Assembly: GCA_021816155.1 (NCBI GenBank)
Contig: JAKAZA010000003.1
Span: 1-55,313, forward strand
Source: Pseudomonadota bacterium
Lineage (GTDB): Bacteria; Pseudomonadota; Alphaproteobacteria; Caulobacterales; Caulobacteraceae
Reading direction: 5' to 3'
DNA: 55,313 nt
The position numbers and the translations under genes were made by a program. Shown one piece after another: positions 36,724 to 46,014 of this stretch (within the stretch, counting starts at the first letter, position 1; each line of letters starts with the position of its first letter). The notes beneath the pieces were generated by a model. That model was not told the origin of the DNA and did no database searches. It saw only the letters and a list, made by a program, of their open reading frames with translations.

Positions 36724-37908
36724 ATGGACGCTCGCACCCGCACATCCACGCCGGCCGACCCGGGCTCGCAGACGCCGCCTGAGGCGGCTGACAAAGCCGC
36801 GCCGCCGCAGTCCGCGCGCCGCAGCAGCAGCCGGCGTCGCCTGTTCATGCTCCTCGGCGGCGTGGTGTTTCTCGGCGCCGCGGCCTTTGGGCTCGACTGG
36901 CTGCTCGTCGGCTCCCATCACGTGACGACGGATGACGCCTACGTCGACGCCGACGTGGCCGAGGTGACGCCGCTGGTCAGCGGCCAAGTGATCGCCGCGC
37001 CGGTCACGGACACCGACCCCGTCAGGAAAGGCCAAGTGCTGGTGGTCATCGATCCCACCGACTTCAAGCTCGCGCTGGCGGCGGACGAGGCGGCGCTCGG
37101 TCAGGCGGAGCGGCGTGTCGAGGGCTATTTCGCCAACCGCGACGCGCAGGCCACGATGATCACCGCCAAGGCGGCCGACGTCGAGCGCGCCCGCGCCCAG
37201 TTGGCCAGCGCGCAGGCCGACCTCGCGAAGGCCCAGACCGATCTCGCCCGCCGGCAGGCGCTGGCGCACGACGGCGCCGTTTCCGGCGACGAGCTGACCG
37301 TCGCCGAGAACCGTGTGCGCGAGACCGAGGCCGCGGTCGCTGGGGCCCAGGCGGCGCTCGCGGAAGCCCGTGCGGCGCAGGTCTCGCAAGCAAGCGACGC
37401 GAGGGAAGCCGAGGCGCTCGTCGCCGGAACCGACGTCGCCAGCAACCCGGAGGTCGCCGCTGCTCAGGCCAAGGTCGACCAGGCGCGCATCGACCTCGAG
37501 CGCACAGTGATCCGCGCCCCGATCGACGGTGTGATCGCCAAGAACGATGTCGAGATCGGCCAACGCGTCGAGAGCGGCGCGCAGTTGATGACAGTGGTGC
37601 CGATCCAGGCCGCCTACGTCGACGCCAACTTCAAGGAAGAGCAGCTGCGCCACGTGCGCATCGGCCAACCGGCGGTCCTCACCAGCGACATCTACGGCGG
37701 TGGCGTCAGATTCCACGGCCGCGTGATAGGCCTGGCCGGGGGCACAGGCTCGGCCTTCGCCATGATCCCGGCGCAGAACGCCACCGGAAACTGGATCAAG
37801 ATCGTGCAGCGCCTGCCCGTGAGGATCGCCCTCGATCCGGCCGAGCTGAAGCGCCACCCCCTGCGCGTCGGCCTGTCGATGAACGTCGACGTCGACATCT
37901 CGCGCTAG
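36724..37908 (+). CDS. HlyD/EmrA-family membrane fusion protein
   Basis: HHVTTDDAYVDADVAEVTPLVSGQVIAAPVTDTDPVRKGQVLVVIDPTDFKLAL; coiled-coil; YVDANFKEEQLRHVRIGQPAVLTSDIYGGGVRFHGRVIGLAGGTGSAFAMIPAQNATGNWIKIVQRLPVRI. Confidence 0.95.
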   Translation: MDARTRTSTPADPGSQTPPEAADKAAPPQSARRSSSRRRLFMLLGGVVFLGAAAFGLDWLLVGSHHVTTDDAYVDADVAEVTPLVSGQVIAAPVTDTDPVRKGQVLVVIDPTDFKLALAADEAALGQAERRVEGYFANRDAQATMITAKAADVERARAQLASAQADLAKAQTDLARRQALAHDGAVSGDELTVAENRVRETEAAVAGAQAALAEARAAQVSQASDAREAEALVAGTDVASNPEVAAAQAKVDQARIDLERTVIRAPIDGVIAKNDVEIGQRVESGAQLMTVVPIQAAYVDANFKEEQLRHVRIGQPAVLTSDIYGGGVRFHGRVIGLAGGTGSAFAMIPAQNATGNWIKIVQRLPVRIALDPAELKRHPLRVGLSMNVDVDISR

Positions 37909-37918
37909 GACGCCGTCG

Positions 37919-39469
37919 ATGGCCGCCACAGCCTACGCCACCGCCCCGGTCGAGCCGGTCCCGCTCACAGGCGCCTCACTGGCGCTCGCAGGGTTCCTGC
38001 TGGCGGTCGGGAACTTCATGGTCGTGCTCGACATGACCATCGCCAACGTTTCCGTCCCCAACATCGCCGGGGGCCTTGCCGTCGCGCCCAGCGAAGGCAC
38101 CTGGGTGATCACCTCGTACTCGGTGGCGGAAGCGATCATGGTGCCGCTGACCGGCTGGCTCGCTCAGCGTTTCGGCGCGGTGCGCGTGTTCGTGCTCGGG
38201 ATCGCCGGCTTCGGGATCTGCTCGGCGCTTTGCGGGCTGGCCCAGTCGCTGAGCATGCTGATCGCCTTCCGCATCATGCAGGGCGTCTGCGGCGGCCCGA
38301 TCATGCCGATGTCTCAGACCCTGATGATGCGGGTCTTTCCCCCGCACCAGCGATCGCAGGCCATGGGCCTGTGGTCGATGACAACCGTCGTGGCGCCGAT
38401 CATCGGCCCGATCCTCGGCGGGGTGCTGAGCGACCAGGCGGGATGGCCGTGGGTGTTCTACATCAACGTGCCAGTGGCCGCCGCGTGCAGCTTCTTCGCC
38501 TGGCGCATGCTGGCCTCCCAGGAAACGCCCACGTCGCAGCGGCGCGTGGACGTGCCGGGTCTTGCATTGCTGGTGGTGTTCGTTGGCGCGATGCAGATCA
38601 TGCTCGACAAGGGGCGCGAGCTCGACTGGTTCGGCTCTCCGGTGATCATCGCGCTCGCCCTCGTCGCAGGCATCGGTTTCGTCGCGTTCCTGATCTGGGA
38701 GCTCACCGACGCGCAGCCGATCGTCGACTTGCGTGTCTTCCGCCATCGAGGCTTCGCCGGCGCCGTGGGAACGCTCGCGATCAGCTTCGGGGCGTTCTTC
38801 TCGTCGATCGTGCTGCTACCGCTCTGGCTGCAGACCAACATGGGCTACACCGCAAGCTGGGCTGGGTTCACCACGGCCTACAGCGGCGTGCTGGCGGTCG
38901 TGCTCTCGCCTATCGTGCCGCGGCTGATGGACCGCTTCGACGCACGCGCCCTGGTCAGCTTCGGCGTGGCTGGCCTTGGCCTGGTCACGTTCCTGCGTTC
39001 CAACTTCGCCAGCAACGCCGACTACTGGACGATCTCGCTGACGTTCCTCGCCCAGGGGATCGCGATGCCGTTCTTCTTCGTGCCGACCACCCAGATCGCA
39101 CTTTCGTCGGTGCTGCCCCAGGAGACTGCGTCGGCCGCCGGGCTTTCGAACTTCCTGCGCACGACCTCCGCCGCCTTCTCCGCCGCGATCGTGACCACGG
39201 CATGGGACAACGCCGCGACCCGCAATCACGCCGACATCGCCGGCGCGTTGCACAACGTCGCCGCCACGCAGGCCCAGCTGACCCATGCCGGCATGACCGC
39301 GCAGCAGGCCCTGACCCAGATCGACAACATCGCCCAGGGCCAGTCGGTGATGCTCGCCACCGACCAGGTGCTGTTCGGTCTGACGGTCGTCTATTTCATC
39401 GCCGCGACCGTCGTCTGGCTCGCGCCCAAGCCGACGCTATTCGCCGGGCCGCCCGGCGGCGGGCACTGA
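37919..39469 (+). CDS. DHA2-family MFS transporter (EmrB/QacA-like)
   Basis: VVLDMTIANVSVPNIAGGLAVAPSEGTWVITSYSVAEAIMVPLTGWLAQRFGAVRVF; 14-TM DHA2 pattern; directly after the EmrA-like gene. Confidence 0.95.
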   Translation: MAATAYATAPVEPVPLTGASLALAGFLLAVGNFMVVLDMTIANVSVPNIAGGLAVAPSEGTWVITSYSVAEAIMVPLTGWLAQRFGAVRVFVLGIAGFGICSALCGLAQSLSMLIAFRIMQGVCGGPIMPMSQTLMMRVFPPHQRSQAMGLWSMTTVVAPIIGPILGGVLSDQAGWPWVFYINVPVAAACSFFAWRMLASQETPTSQRRVDVPGLALLVVFVGAMQIMLDKGRELDWFGSPVIIALALVAGIGFVAFLIWELTDAQPIVDLRVFRHRGFAGAVGTLAISFGAFFSSIVLLPLWLQTNMGYTASWAGFTTAYSGVLAVVLSPIVPRLMDRFDARALVSFGVAGLGLVTFLRSNFASNADYWTISLTFLAQGIAMPFFFVPTTQIALSSVLPQETASAAGLSNFLRTTSAAFSAAIVTTAWDNAATRNHADIAGALHNVAATQAQLTHAGMTAQQALTQIDNIAQGQSVMLATDQVLFGLTVVYFIAATVVWLAPKPTLFAGPPGGGH

Positions 39470-39482
39470 GCCACGTCGCAGC

Positions 39483-40445
39483 CTAAGGGATCAGCAGCAC
39501 TCTTCCGACAGCCTGGCGGCTCTCGATATAGGCGTGCGCCGCCGCGGCCTCTGACAGGCGGAACTCGCGATCGATGACCACCTTCAGCTCGCCGCGCGCC
39601 GCCTCGTTGATCAGGCGCTGGATATTGTCGTGAGCGCGGTCGCCACCGATCTCGGCGCCGAGGAATACGCCCTGCAGCGTCCGGTTGCCGCCCATCAGGC
39701 TGGAAACGTCCACGGTCATCGGTTCGCGGCCAGCCGCGCCGACCATCGAAACCCGGCCGCGATAGCCAAGTGACAGGATCGAGCCCTGCAGCGTCGAGCC
39801 GCCGACGGGATCGACGACGAGATCGACACCCTTCTTGTCCGTGATCCGCATCACCTCGCTCACGACATCGTGGGTGCGGTAGTTGACGCCCACGTCCATT
39901 CCGAGCGGCTTCAGCTTCTCGAGCCGTTCGTCGGACGAGGCGGTTGCGATCACTTTCGCGCCCGCCCGCTTGGCCAGCTGGATCGCCGCCGTGCCGACGC
40001 CGCTGGCGCCGGCCTGCACCAGCACGGTCTCGCCGGCCTTCAGGCGACCGAACTCGAACAGGCAGTCGTCGGCCGTGCCGAACGCCACCGGGATGACCGA
40101 AGCGAGCTTCACCGAGAAGCCGTCCGGGATCACCCAGGCGCTACGGGCCGGCACGGCGCGAAGCTCGGCGTGCGAGCCATACGCGTTGCTGGTCGCGACC
40201 TTCTGGCCGACCCTCAGGTCACGCACCTCCGAGCCGACCTCGATGATTTCGCCGGCCGCCTGATAGCCCACGACGTGAGGACGCGTGACGAGCGCGCCGC
40301 GCGACCGGTTGAGCGTATCGCCGCCTTCGATGCTGACAGCTTCCACGCGGATCACGATCCCCTTGGGATGGCAGACCGGATCGGGGACGTCCTCGTAGCG
40401 CAGCACGCTGGGATCGCCGTTCTCGTAATAGACCGCCGCCTTCAT
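39483..40445 (-). CDS. zinc-binding-type alcohol dehydrogenase / quinone oxidoreductase (MDR)
   Basis: MKAAVYYENGDPSVLRYEDVPDP...VLVQAGASGVGTAAIQLAKRAGAKVIATASSDERLEKLKPLGMDVGVNYR. Confidence 0.93.
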   Translation of the reverse strand: MKAAVYYENGDPSVLRYEDVPDPVCHPKGIVIRVEAVSIEGGDTLNRSRGALVTRPHVVGYQAAGEIIEVGSEVRDLRVGQKVATSNAYGSHAELRAVPARSAWVIPDGFSVKLASVIPVAFGTADDCLFEFGRLKAGETVLVQAGASGVGTAAIQLAKRAGAKVIATASSDERLEKLKPLGMDVGVNYRTHDVVSEVMRITDKKGVDLVVDPVGGSTLQGSILSLGYRGRVSMVGAAGREPMTVDVSSLMGGNRTLQGVFLGAEIGGDRAHDNIQRLINEAARGELKVVIDREFRLSEAAAAHAYIESRQAVGRVLLIP

Positions 40446-40553
40446 TCGAGCTCTCCTCCGAGACCGCGAACCGTGCGGCCCTTTTCATCCAGTCTTTCGA
40501 GTGTCATGCAGGCGCCCGCCGCGCAAGCCGCGGAAAGCTGAGGGTCGCCCCGA

Positions 40554-41252
40554 ATGGATCTCGCCAAACCGCGCATCGACTTCGGTCTCACGACCAGCGG
40601 CGACATCCGGCCCATGCTGGATTTCTGGCAGAAGGACGTGGGCCTGCCCTTCGACCACCTGCTGCCAATACGCCGGGGCCACGACCAGCACAGGCACGAT
40701 GCGCTGGGCTCGGTCATCAAGATCAACCATAGCGTTGAGCCGCTTCCTGAGGGGCCGCCCACCGGCTACCGCGAATTGTACATCGCCCGTGAATACCTCG
40801 CCGAGCCGAAGCCGATGGCCGACCCGGACGGCAACAAGGTGACGCTGGTCCCGAAGGGCTGGCGCGGCATAGGTCAGATCGGCGTGCGCCTGGCCGTGCG
40901 CAGCCTCGCCGCACACCGGCGTTTCTACGCCGAGGCGCTCGGGTTGCTCGAAGAACCCTGGCAGGGTGGCGCGGCGTTCCGCGCGGGTGAGAGCCTCATC
41001 ATCGTCGAAGAGGCTGCGGACGCGCCGCTGCCGGGGGTCAGGCCGGGCGGCCGCGGCTGGGGTTACATCACGTTCCAGATATTCAAGGTCGACACCGAGC
41101 ACGCGTTCGCCCTCGCCCATGGCGCAGGCCAAGCGGTTGCGCCCGTGACTCTCGGAACCACGGCCCGGATATCCATGATCACCGACCCTGACGGGAACCG
41201 CATCGAGCTTTCGCAGCGCGCCTCGATCGTCGGCAGCCTCGAGCCGGCCTGA
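40554..41252 (+). CDS. VOC-family (glyoxalase/bleomycin resistance) protein with two VOC modules
   Basis: MLDFWQKDVGLPFDH...REYLAEPKPMADPDGNKVTLV and GVRLAVRSLAAHRRFYAEALGLLEEPW...MITDPDGNRIELSQ. Confidence 0.85.
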   Translation: MDLAKPRIDFGLTTSGDIRPMLDFWQKDVGLPFDHLLPIRRGHDQHRHDALGSVIKINHSVEPLPEGPPTGYRELYIAREYLAEPKPMADPDGNKVTLVPKGWRGIGQIGVRLAVRSLAAHRRFYAEALGLLEEPWQGGAAFRAGESLIIVEEAADAPLPGVRPGGRGWGYITFQIFKVDTEHAFALAHGAGQAVAPVTLGTTARISMITDPDGNRIELSQRASIVGSLEPA

Positions 41253-41281
41253 CCTGGCCGGGCGCATCGGCGCGGCTGGCG

Positions 41282-42439
41282 TCACATCTCCGGCGGATAG
41301 CCGAACGCCCAGAGGGTCGGCCCGATCAGGTCGCACACCTCGGAAAGCTCGCCCCGCGGCAGGGACCGCCACTTGCCGACCCGGCTCACATCGACATCCA
41401 GCGCCTCGATGAGCGTATCCGGAAGCGGAAGATCGAGCGCCGCCGCCAGTTCGCGCGCAACTTGCGCGGGCTCGGTGACCAGTCGCTCGTATCTGACCTC
41501 GTGGTAGCGCTCGCCCAGCATGGCGCCGTGGGCGCGCCCCAGCGTGACGCTGTTGGCCCATCGGATCGCGTTGAAGAGCGGCCCGTGCTCCCGGTACGCA
41601 CGCTGCGACAAGCCCAGACCACGCCACGTGGTGATCTCGGCGGTGTTGAAATGGATCTTGCGCCAGTACGGGTGCTTGGGCGCCACGAATGGCGAGAACG
41701 CCACGTCTCGTCCGTCGCGGATCAGATGAATGAAGGTCGCGCCCGGAAAGAGCCGCGAGATCACCGGCATGGCGTGGCCGGTCTCGCACAGCTTCCAGCC
41801 CCACCGTGCGCCCTCGGGACGGCCGGCCATATGCGCGCGGACACGGGAGATCGCCAGTTCGGCGAGCGCCGGGTCACCCTCGGCGAACAGCGTCGAGAAA
41901 TCCGGCGCATGCTCAAGGATGACATGCTCGACCAACTCGGCGATCTCGATGCTGTCCTCGCTCGCATTGAGGCGCCCGCCCATGAAGACGCCCATTCCGG
42001 AGAGGATCCGGGTGAGCAGCCGGCTTCCGGAGTGCGACGCGTTGTAGACGACGACCGGCGGCCCATGCACCGCGAGCGCTTCGGCGACCGCGTCCAGTTC
42101 ACGCAAACCGCGCGGCCCACCCGCACCAAGGCGTGCTTGCTCGTGGCTACCCGGCGGACGAGCGCGCCTGCCAGTGTCAGGCATCCTGGCCGAGATTGGC
42201 GCGGGCCCGGCGCTCGTCACCTCGCCCGGCGGCCAAGCCGCCAGCCGGCCAATCTCGCTGGGGTGCTGGCGCGGTGAGAAGATCCGCGCCGCCGCGAACA
42301 TGTTGACGAGCGCGACCACGAGATCATCGGCGCGTCCGAACGGCCGCCCGTCCGGGATCAAGTCGCCCGGCCAGAGCCAATAGAGGTAGGCGAGCGCCAG
42401 CAGGGCGCCTGCGACGACTACGCGGACCGCAACGTTCAT
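41282..42439 (-). CDS. sulfotransferase-like protein with N-terminal DUF1232-like membrane segment
   Basis: C-part YNASHSGSRLLTRILSGMGVFMGG (P-loop variant), FIHLIRDGRDVAFS; N-part MNVAVRVVVAGALLALAYLYWLWPGDLIPDGRPFGRADDLVVALVNMFAAARI. Confidence 0.7.
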   Translation of the reverse strand: MNVAVRVVVAGALLALAYLYWLWPGDLIPDGRPFGRADDLVVALVNMFAAARIFSPRQHPSEIGRLAAWPPGEVTSAGPAPISARMPDTGRRARPPGSHEQARLGAGGPRGLRELDAVAEALAVHGPPVVVYNASHSGSRLLTRILSGMGVFMGGRLNASEDSIEIAELVEHVILEHAPDFSTLFAEGDPALAELAISRVRAHMAGRPEGARWGWKLCETGHAMPVISRLFPGATFIHLIRDGRDVAFSPFVAPKHPYWRKIHFNTAEITTWRGLGLSQRAYREHGPLFNAIRWANSVTLGRAHGAMLGERYHEVRYERLVTEPAQVARELAAALDLPLPDTLIEALDVDVSRVGKWRSLPRGELSEVCDLIGPTLWAFGYPPEM

Positions 42440-42710
42440 GGCGGCATCCGCCCCCCCTGTCCGGGATCGCGGCCTGCCGGTCGATTGGTATCGGTCTTGA
42501 CGCCCGAGGAGCACGGCCCCTGCGCGCCCCAGCGCGCCAGCGCCGCGATTTGGCCGTTCGGAATTTGGCATTCAGCGCCCGCTGCGCATCCGCAGCACCC
42601 CCCAAACCGGACCACCCAACCTGCCGCGGACCTGTTTCAGCCTTAGGTCAGGGCCGCAATGCGGTCGCCACGCCGAACCGCGAGTCGCGCGGCCGAGCCA
42701 TGAGGCGACC

Positions 42711-43250
42711 TCAGCGGTCCGACAGGGTGGCGGCGCGTATGTCCCGCTCGAGGAGCGCCACGCCGGGATCGTCCGCTTTGCCCAGGACACTGACGAACGC
42801 GACATGGCCGGCGTCGATCGGAATGATCCAGAATTGAATATCAGCGGTCCAGCCCTTCGCGCTCTGAACGCCGGCCGTGTAACCGTAAGCAGTCAGGCCG
42901 GCGACGGTTGTTTTCCCTGTAGCGGCAGGCGCGCCCACGGTCAGTCCGGAGCGAGCTACGCCATCGCGGAAGTTGCCCGCCACCTGATCGAGGGCCGCCG
43001 ACGTGCCCGCCATCAGTGCCGTCGCGTCGCCGCTTTCGTTCCCAACCGTCAGCATGGGAAGTTTCCCCTGCTGGAGGAACACGGTGTCTCCGCCATCGCT
43101 GTTGGCTTGAATGACGGCGCTCTCGGGAACCTGCACCACCAACGCCGGAGGACTGACCGACGAACGCACATCCTTGGCCAGCACGCCCCCTGCAACGCCG
43201 AATGCGAGTGCGAAGGACACCAATGCCGAGACCCCAACCAGCGCACGCAT
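42711..43250 (-). CDS. secreted hypothetical protein
   Basis: N-terminal signal MRALVGVSALVSFALAFGVAGGVLAKD; plausible start context; no recognised domain. Confidence 0.6.
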   Translation of the reverse strand: MRALVGVSALVSFALAFGVAGGVLAKDVRSSVSPPALVVQVPESAVIQANSDGGDTVFLQQGKLPMLTVGNESGDATALMAGTSAALDQVAGNFRDGVARSGLTVGAPAATGKTTVAGLTAYGYTAGVQSAKGWTADIQFWIIPIDAGHVAFVSVLGKADDPGVALLERDIRAATLSDR

Positions 43251-43370
43251 CGTCGAACCTCCCTTGAGCGAGACGATGATGGCGGACACGGCCACATCTG
43301 GTCAAATGAAGCGCACTCATCGCCGCCAGGCGCGGCCCTGCGACGCAGGCGCCACGCGACGGCCGGTTAG

Positions 43371-44324
43371 CTACGCGGGCTGTCGCGAGACCTCAGCCAC
43401 GATCGCTTCGGCCTGCGCGAAGAGGGCCGGATCGATGGCGAAGCCCGAGGCGCCTGCGTTCTCGTCGAGTTGCTCGGGGCGGCTGGCGCCGACGATCGCC
43501 GAGGCGACGTTCGGCTCGCGCAGCACCCAGGCGAGGGAGAACTGGGTGAGCGTGCAACCGGCGGCGGCGGCGATCGGCTTCAGGCGCTGCACGGCTTCGA
43601 GAATCTCCGGGCGCAGCCAGTTGCGCATGGCATTGCCCATCGAGTCGCTCATCGCCCGGGTCTCGGGCCCGGCCGGCCGCCCTGGCGGATACTTGCCGGT
43701 GAGCACGCCCTGCGCCAGCGGCGACCAGACGATCTGGGAGATGCCGTTCCTGGCCGAGAGCGGAATAACCTTGGCCTCGGGTCGGCGCCAAAGCAGCGAA
43801 TACTGGGGTTGGCTGGAGACGAAGCGCTCGACGCCCTGAAGCGCAAACGCCGCCTCGATCTGCTGCGGCGACCATTCGGAAAACCCGAGCCAGCGCGCCT
43901 TCCCTTCCCGCACCACCTTGCTCAGCGCCTCCATCGTCTCTTCCAGCTGGGTGTTCGGGTCGTAACGGTGGCATTGGTAGAGATCGACATAGTCGACGCG
44001 CAGCCTCTGCAGCGAAGCATCGATCTGTTTGGCGATCTGGGCGGCGGACAGTCCCTGGTCGACGTCGCTCATCTGGCCGAACACCTTTGTCGCCAGCACG
44101 TAGGAGTCGCGCGGCCGGCCGGCCAGCACCTCGCCCAGCACCGCTTCGGCCGCGCCGCGGCCGTAGACATTAGCCGTGTCGATGAAGTTGATCCCGAGGT
44201 CGAAGGCTCGGTCGACGCAGGCCTTCGCCCGTTCTCGTTCGACGCCGACCCCGTAAGTCAGCCATGAGCCGAGGGAAATCTCGGAGACCATGAGGTCGCT
44301 GGCGCCCAACCGGCGGTATTTCAT
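43371..44324 (-). CDS. aldo/keto reductase
   Basis: MKYRRLGASDLMVSEISLGSWLTYG...GINFIDTANVYGRGAAEAVLGEVL...LQRLRVDYVDLYQCHRYDPNTQLEETMEALSKVVREGKARWLGFSEWS. Confidence 0.95.
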   Translation of the reverse strand: MKYRRLGASDLMVSEISLGSWLTYGVGVERERAKACVDRAFDLGINFIDTANVYGRGAAEAVLGEVLAGRPRDSYVLATKVFGQMSDVDQGLSAAQIAKQIDASLQRLRVDYVDLYQCHRYDPNTQLEETMEALSKVVREGKARWLGFSEWSPQQIEAAFALQGVERFVSSQPQYSLLWRRPEAKVIPLSARNGISQIVWSPLAQGVLTGKYPPGRPAGPETRAMSDSMGNAMRNWLRPEILEAVQRLKPIAAAAGCTLTQFSLAWVLREPNVASAIVGASRPEQLDENAGASGFAIDPALFAQAEAIVAEVSRQPA

Positions 44325-44483
44325 CGAAAGAAGTCCTCCTGAAATGATCGATCGGAAGCGCTGCGGCTCAGCCCCATTCGGCCGCCCGACCCGCGGGATT
44401 GATTGTTGGCGCCGCGCGGCGCCGAGGTCGATCCCCCCGGATGACGCAGACGACCGGTTCCAGGCTGGGCTCCCCGCCGGCGC

Positions 44484-45932
44484 TCACTCTGCGGCGACCT
44501 GCGCGACATCGCGCGCAGGCCATTCGGCCGGATGGGTTCCGAGCTTGACGACCGGGCGCTTCCAGCGCGGCGGGGTTGCGCTCATCCGGACAGCGGGCCG
44601 CAGATGGCTCATCGGACCGTAGCCGCCGTCGCTCGCCACGACGAAGCCGCGGACTTCGTCGCTTTCGAGCGGCGTGGCCGCCGCAACGCGGCTGTCGTCG
44701 CCGATCCCGAGGCTCCTGACCCACATGCCGGTCTGGCAGAGCGAGACGCGCACCAGGTAGCTGCCGCCGTAGAGCGCCCGCCGCTGCAGGGCGATCAGGC
44801 TGCCGAAGGCGGCGAGGAAGCCTGTCGTATAGTCGGTGACGGCGCCCGGCTGCAGCTTCGGTCCCTCGACGCCGCCGTGGACGTGCGCCAGTCCGGTGAC
44901 AGTCTGCGCGAGCTGCTCCCAGCCCGCCCGGCCGCGCCAGGGACCCTCGTGGCCGTAGCAGTTGATCGACGTGTAGACGATGCCCGGGCGCAGCTGCGCC
45001 AGCTGGGCCGGGCCGAAGCCCATCCGCTCCATCGCCCCGGTGCGATAGCCCTGCGAGAAGACGTCGGCCGTGCGCAGCAGCTCGGCCAGCCTGTCGCGGG
45101 CGGCCGGCTCGTCGAGGTCGAGCCAGGCCGACAACTTGCCGTGGTTGGTGTCAGGCAGGAAGCCGAGCGAGGCCGGCAGCTTCGGCGAGGCGAGATAGAG
45201 CACGTCGGCGCCATACTGGGCGAGCGTTCGAGCGCAGGTCGGGCCCGCAAGGACGCGCGTCATGTCGAGCACACGAACGCCCGAGAGGGGCATGTCGCCC
45301 ACATCGGGCATCGGCTCGGGCGGACTGTCGGCGATCTTCACCACCTCGACCGGCGGTCGCGAAGCCAGGACCCGACCCTGCTCGGAGGCGTCCCATTCCT
45401 CGGGTGTTCGCACCATGGCGGCGCAGCCGCGCTCGGCGGCGACTGCGTCCTCGATCTCCATCGCCGTGCGGGCGAGGCACGCGGCGCCCACCGACTCAGG
45501 CGTCGCCTCACAGCCAAGCGCCCGAAGGATCCGCTCCGTGCCGGGCGGGAAGCTCGGGTGCAGCAGGACATGGCGCCCGTCCCTGGTCGGATGGAAGCCG
45601 AGCACGCCGCTGCGCAGAATCGCGGGGTCGCGCGCCGGGACCTGATGGGCGGGATCCTCAATGCGGACAAAGCTATAGCTGTTCAACGACGCAGCGGCCT
45701 CGCGGGTGGAGACCTCCACCTGCTGCGCCTGGCCAGTGCGCAGCTTCCAGAGGTCCGCAGCCACCGTCCCGCCCGCCGCCAGCGCCGCGCTCACGGCCTC
45801 GTCCGCTGCGAAGCGGGTCGCCAGCGCGTGTGGCCCTTCGTCGAAGCGAACGAAATCGGGCCGCTCGCGTCCATAGACCCGCATGAGCTGGCCGAAGGCC
45901 TGTTCCGTCACCGACATGCCGCTTCCTCCCAC
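44484..45932 (-). CDS. class-III CoA-transferase (CaiB/BaiF family)
   Basis: LSGVRVLDMTRVLAGPTCARTLAQYGADVLYLASPKLP...LDLDEPAARDRLAELLRTADVFSQGYRTGAMERMGFGPAQLAQLRPGIVYTSINCYG...VTDYTTGFLAAFGSLIAL. Confidence 0.93.
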   Translation of the reverse strand: MGGSGMSVTEQAFGQLMRVYGRERPDFVRFDEGPHALATRFAADEAVSAALAAGGTVAADLWKLRTGQAQQVEVSTREAAASLNSYSFVRIEDPAHQVPARDPAILRSGVLGFHPTRDGRHVLLHPSFPPGTERILRALGCEATPESVGAACLARTAMEIEDAVAAERGCAAMVRTPEEWDASEQGRVLASRPPVEVVKIADSPPEPMPDVGDMPLSGVRVLDMTRVLAGPTCARTLAQYGADVLYLASPKLPASLGFLPDTNHGKLSAWLDLDEPAARDRLAELLRTADVFSQGYRTGAMERMGFGPAQLAQLRPGIVYTSINCYGHEGPWRGRAGWEQLAQTVTGLAHVHGGVEGPKLQPGAVTDYTTGFLAAFGSLIALQRRALYGGSYLVRVSLCQTGMWVRSLGIGDDSRVAAATPLESDEVRGFVVASDGGYGPMSHLRPAVRMSATPPRWKRPVVKLGTHPAEWPARDVAQVAAE

Positions 45933-46014
45933 GCTCGCGTCAGCGCGATAGTCCTCCTGCGCCAGGCGGTTGTCACCCGCAACGGGCCGATCCCCGTCCG
46001 AGGCCGGGCGCGCC

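Noticed and set aside
35221-37929. 902-aa minus-strand ORF covering the whole efflux OMF/EmrA region
   Set aside because: The opposite strand encodes strongly recognisable OMF and HlyD proteins. The antisense translation is low-complexity His/Arg/Asp/Gly-rich, typical of GC-rich shadow frames.
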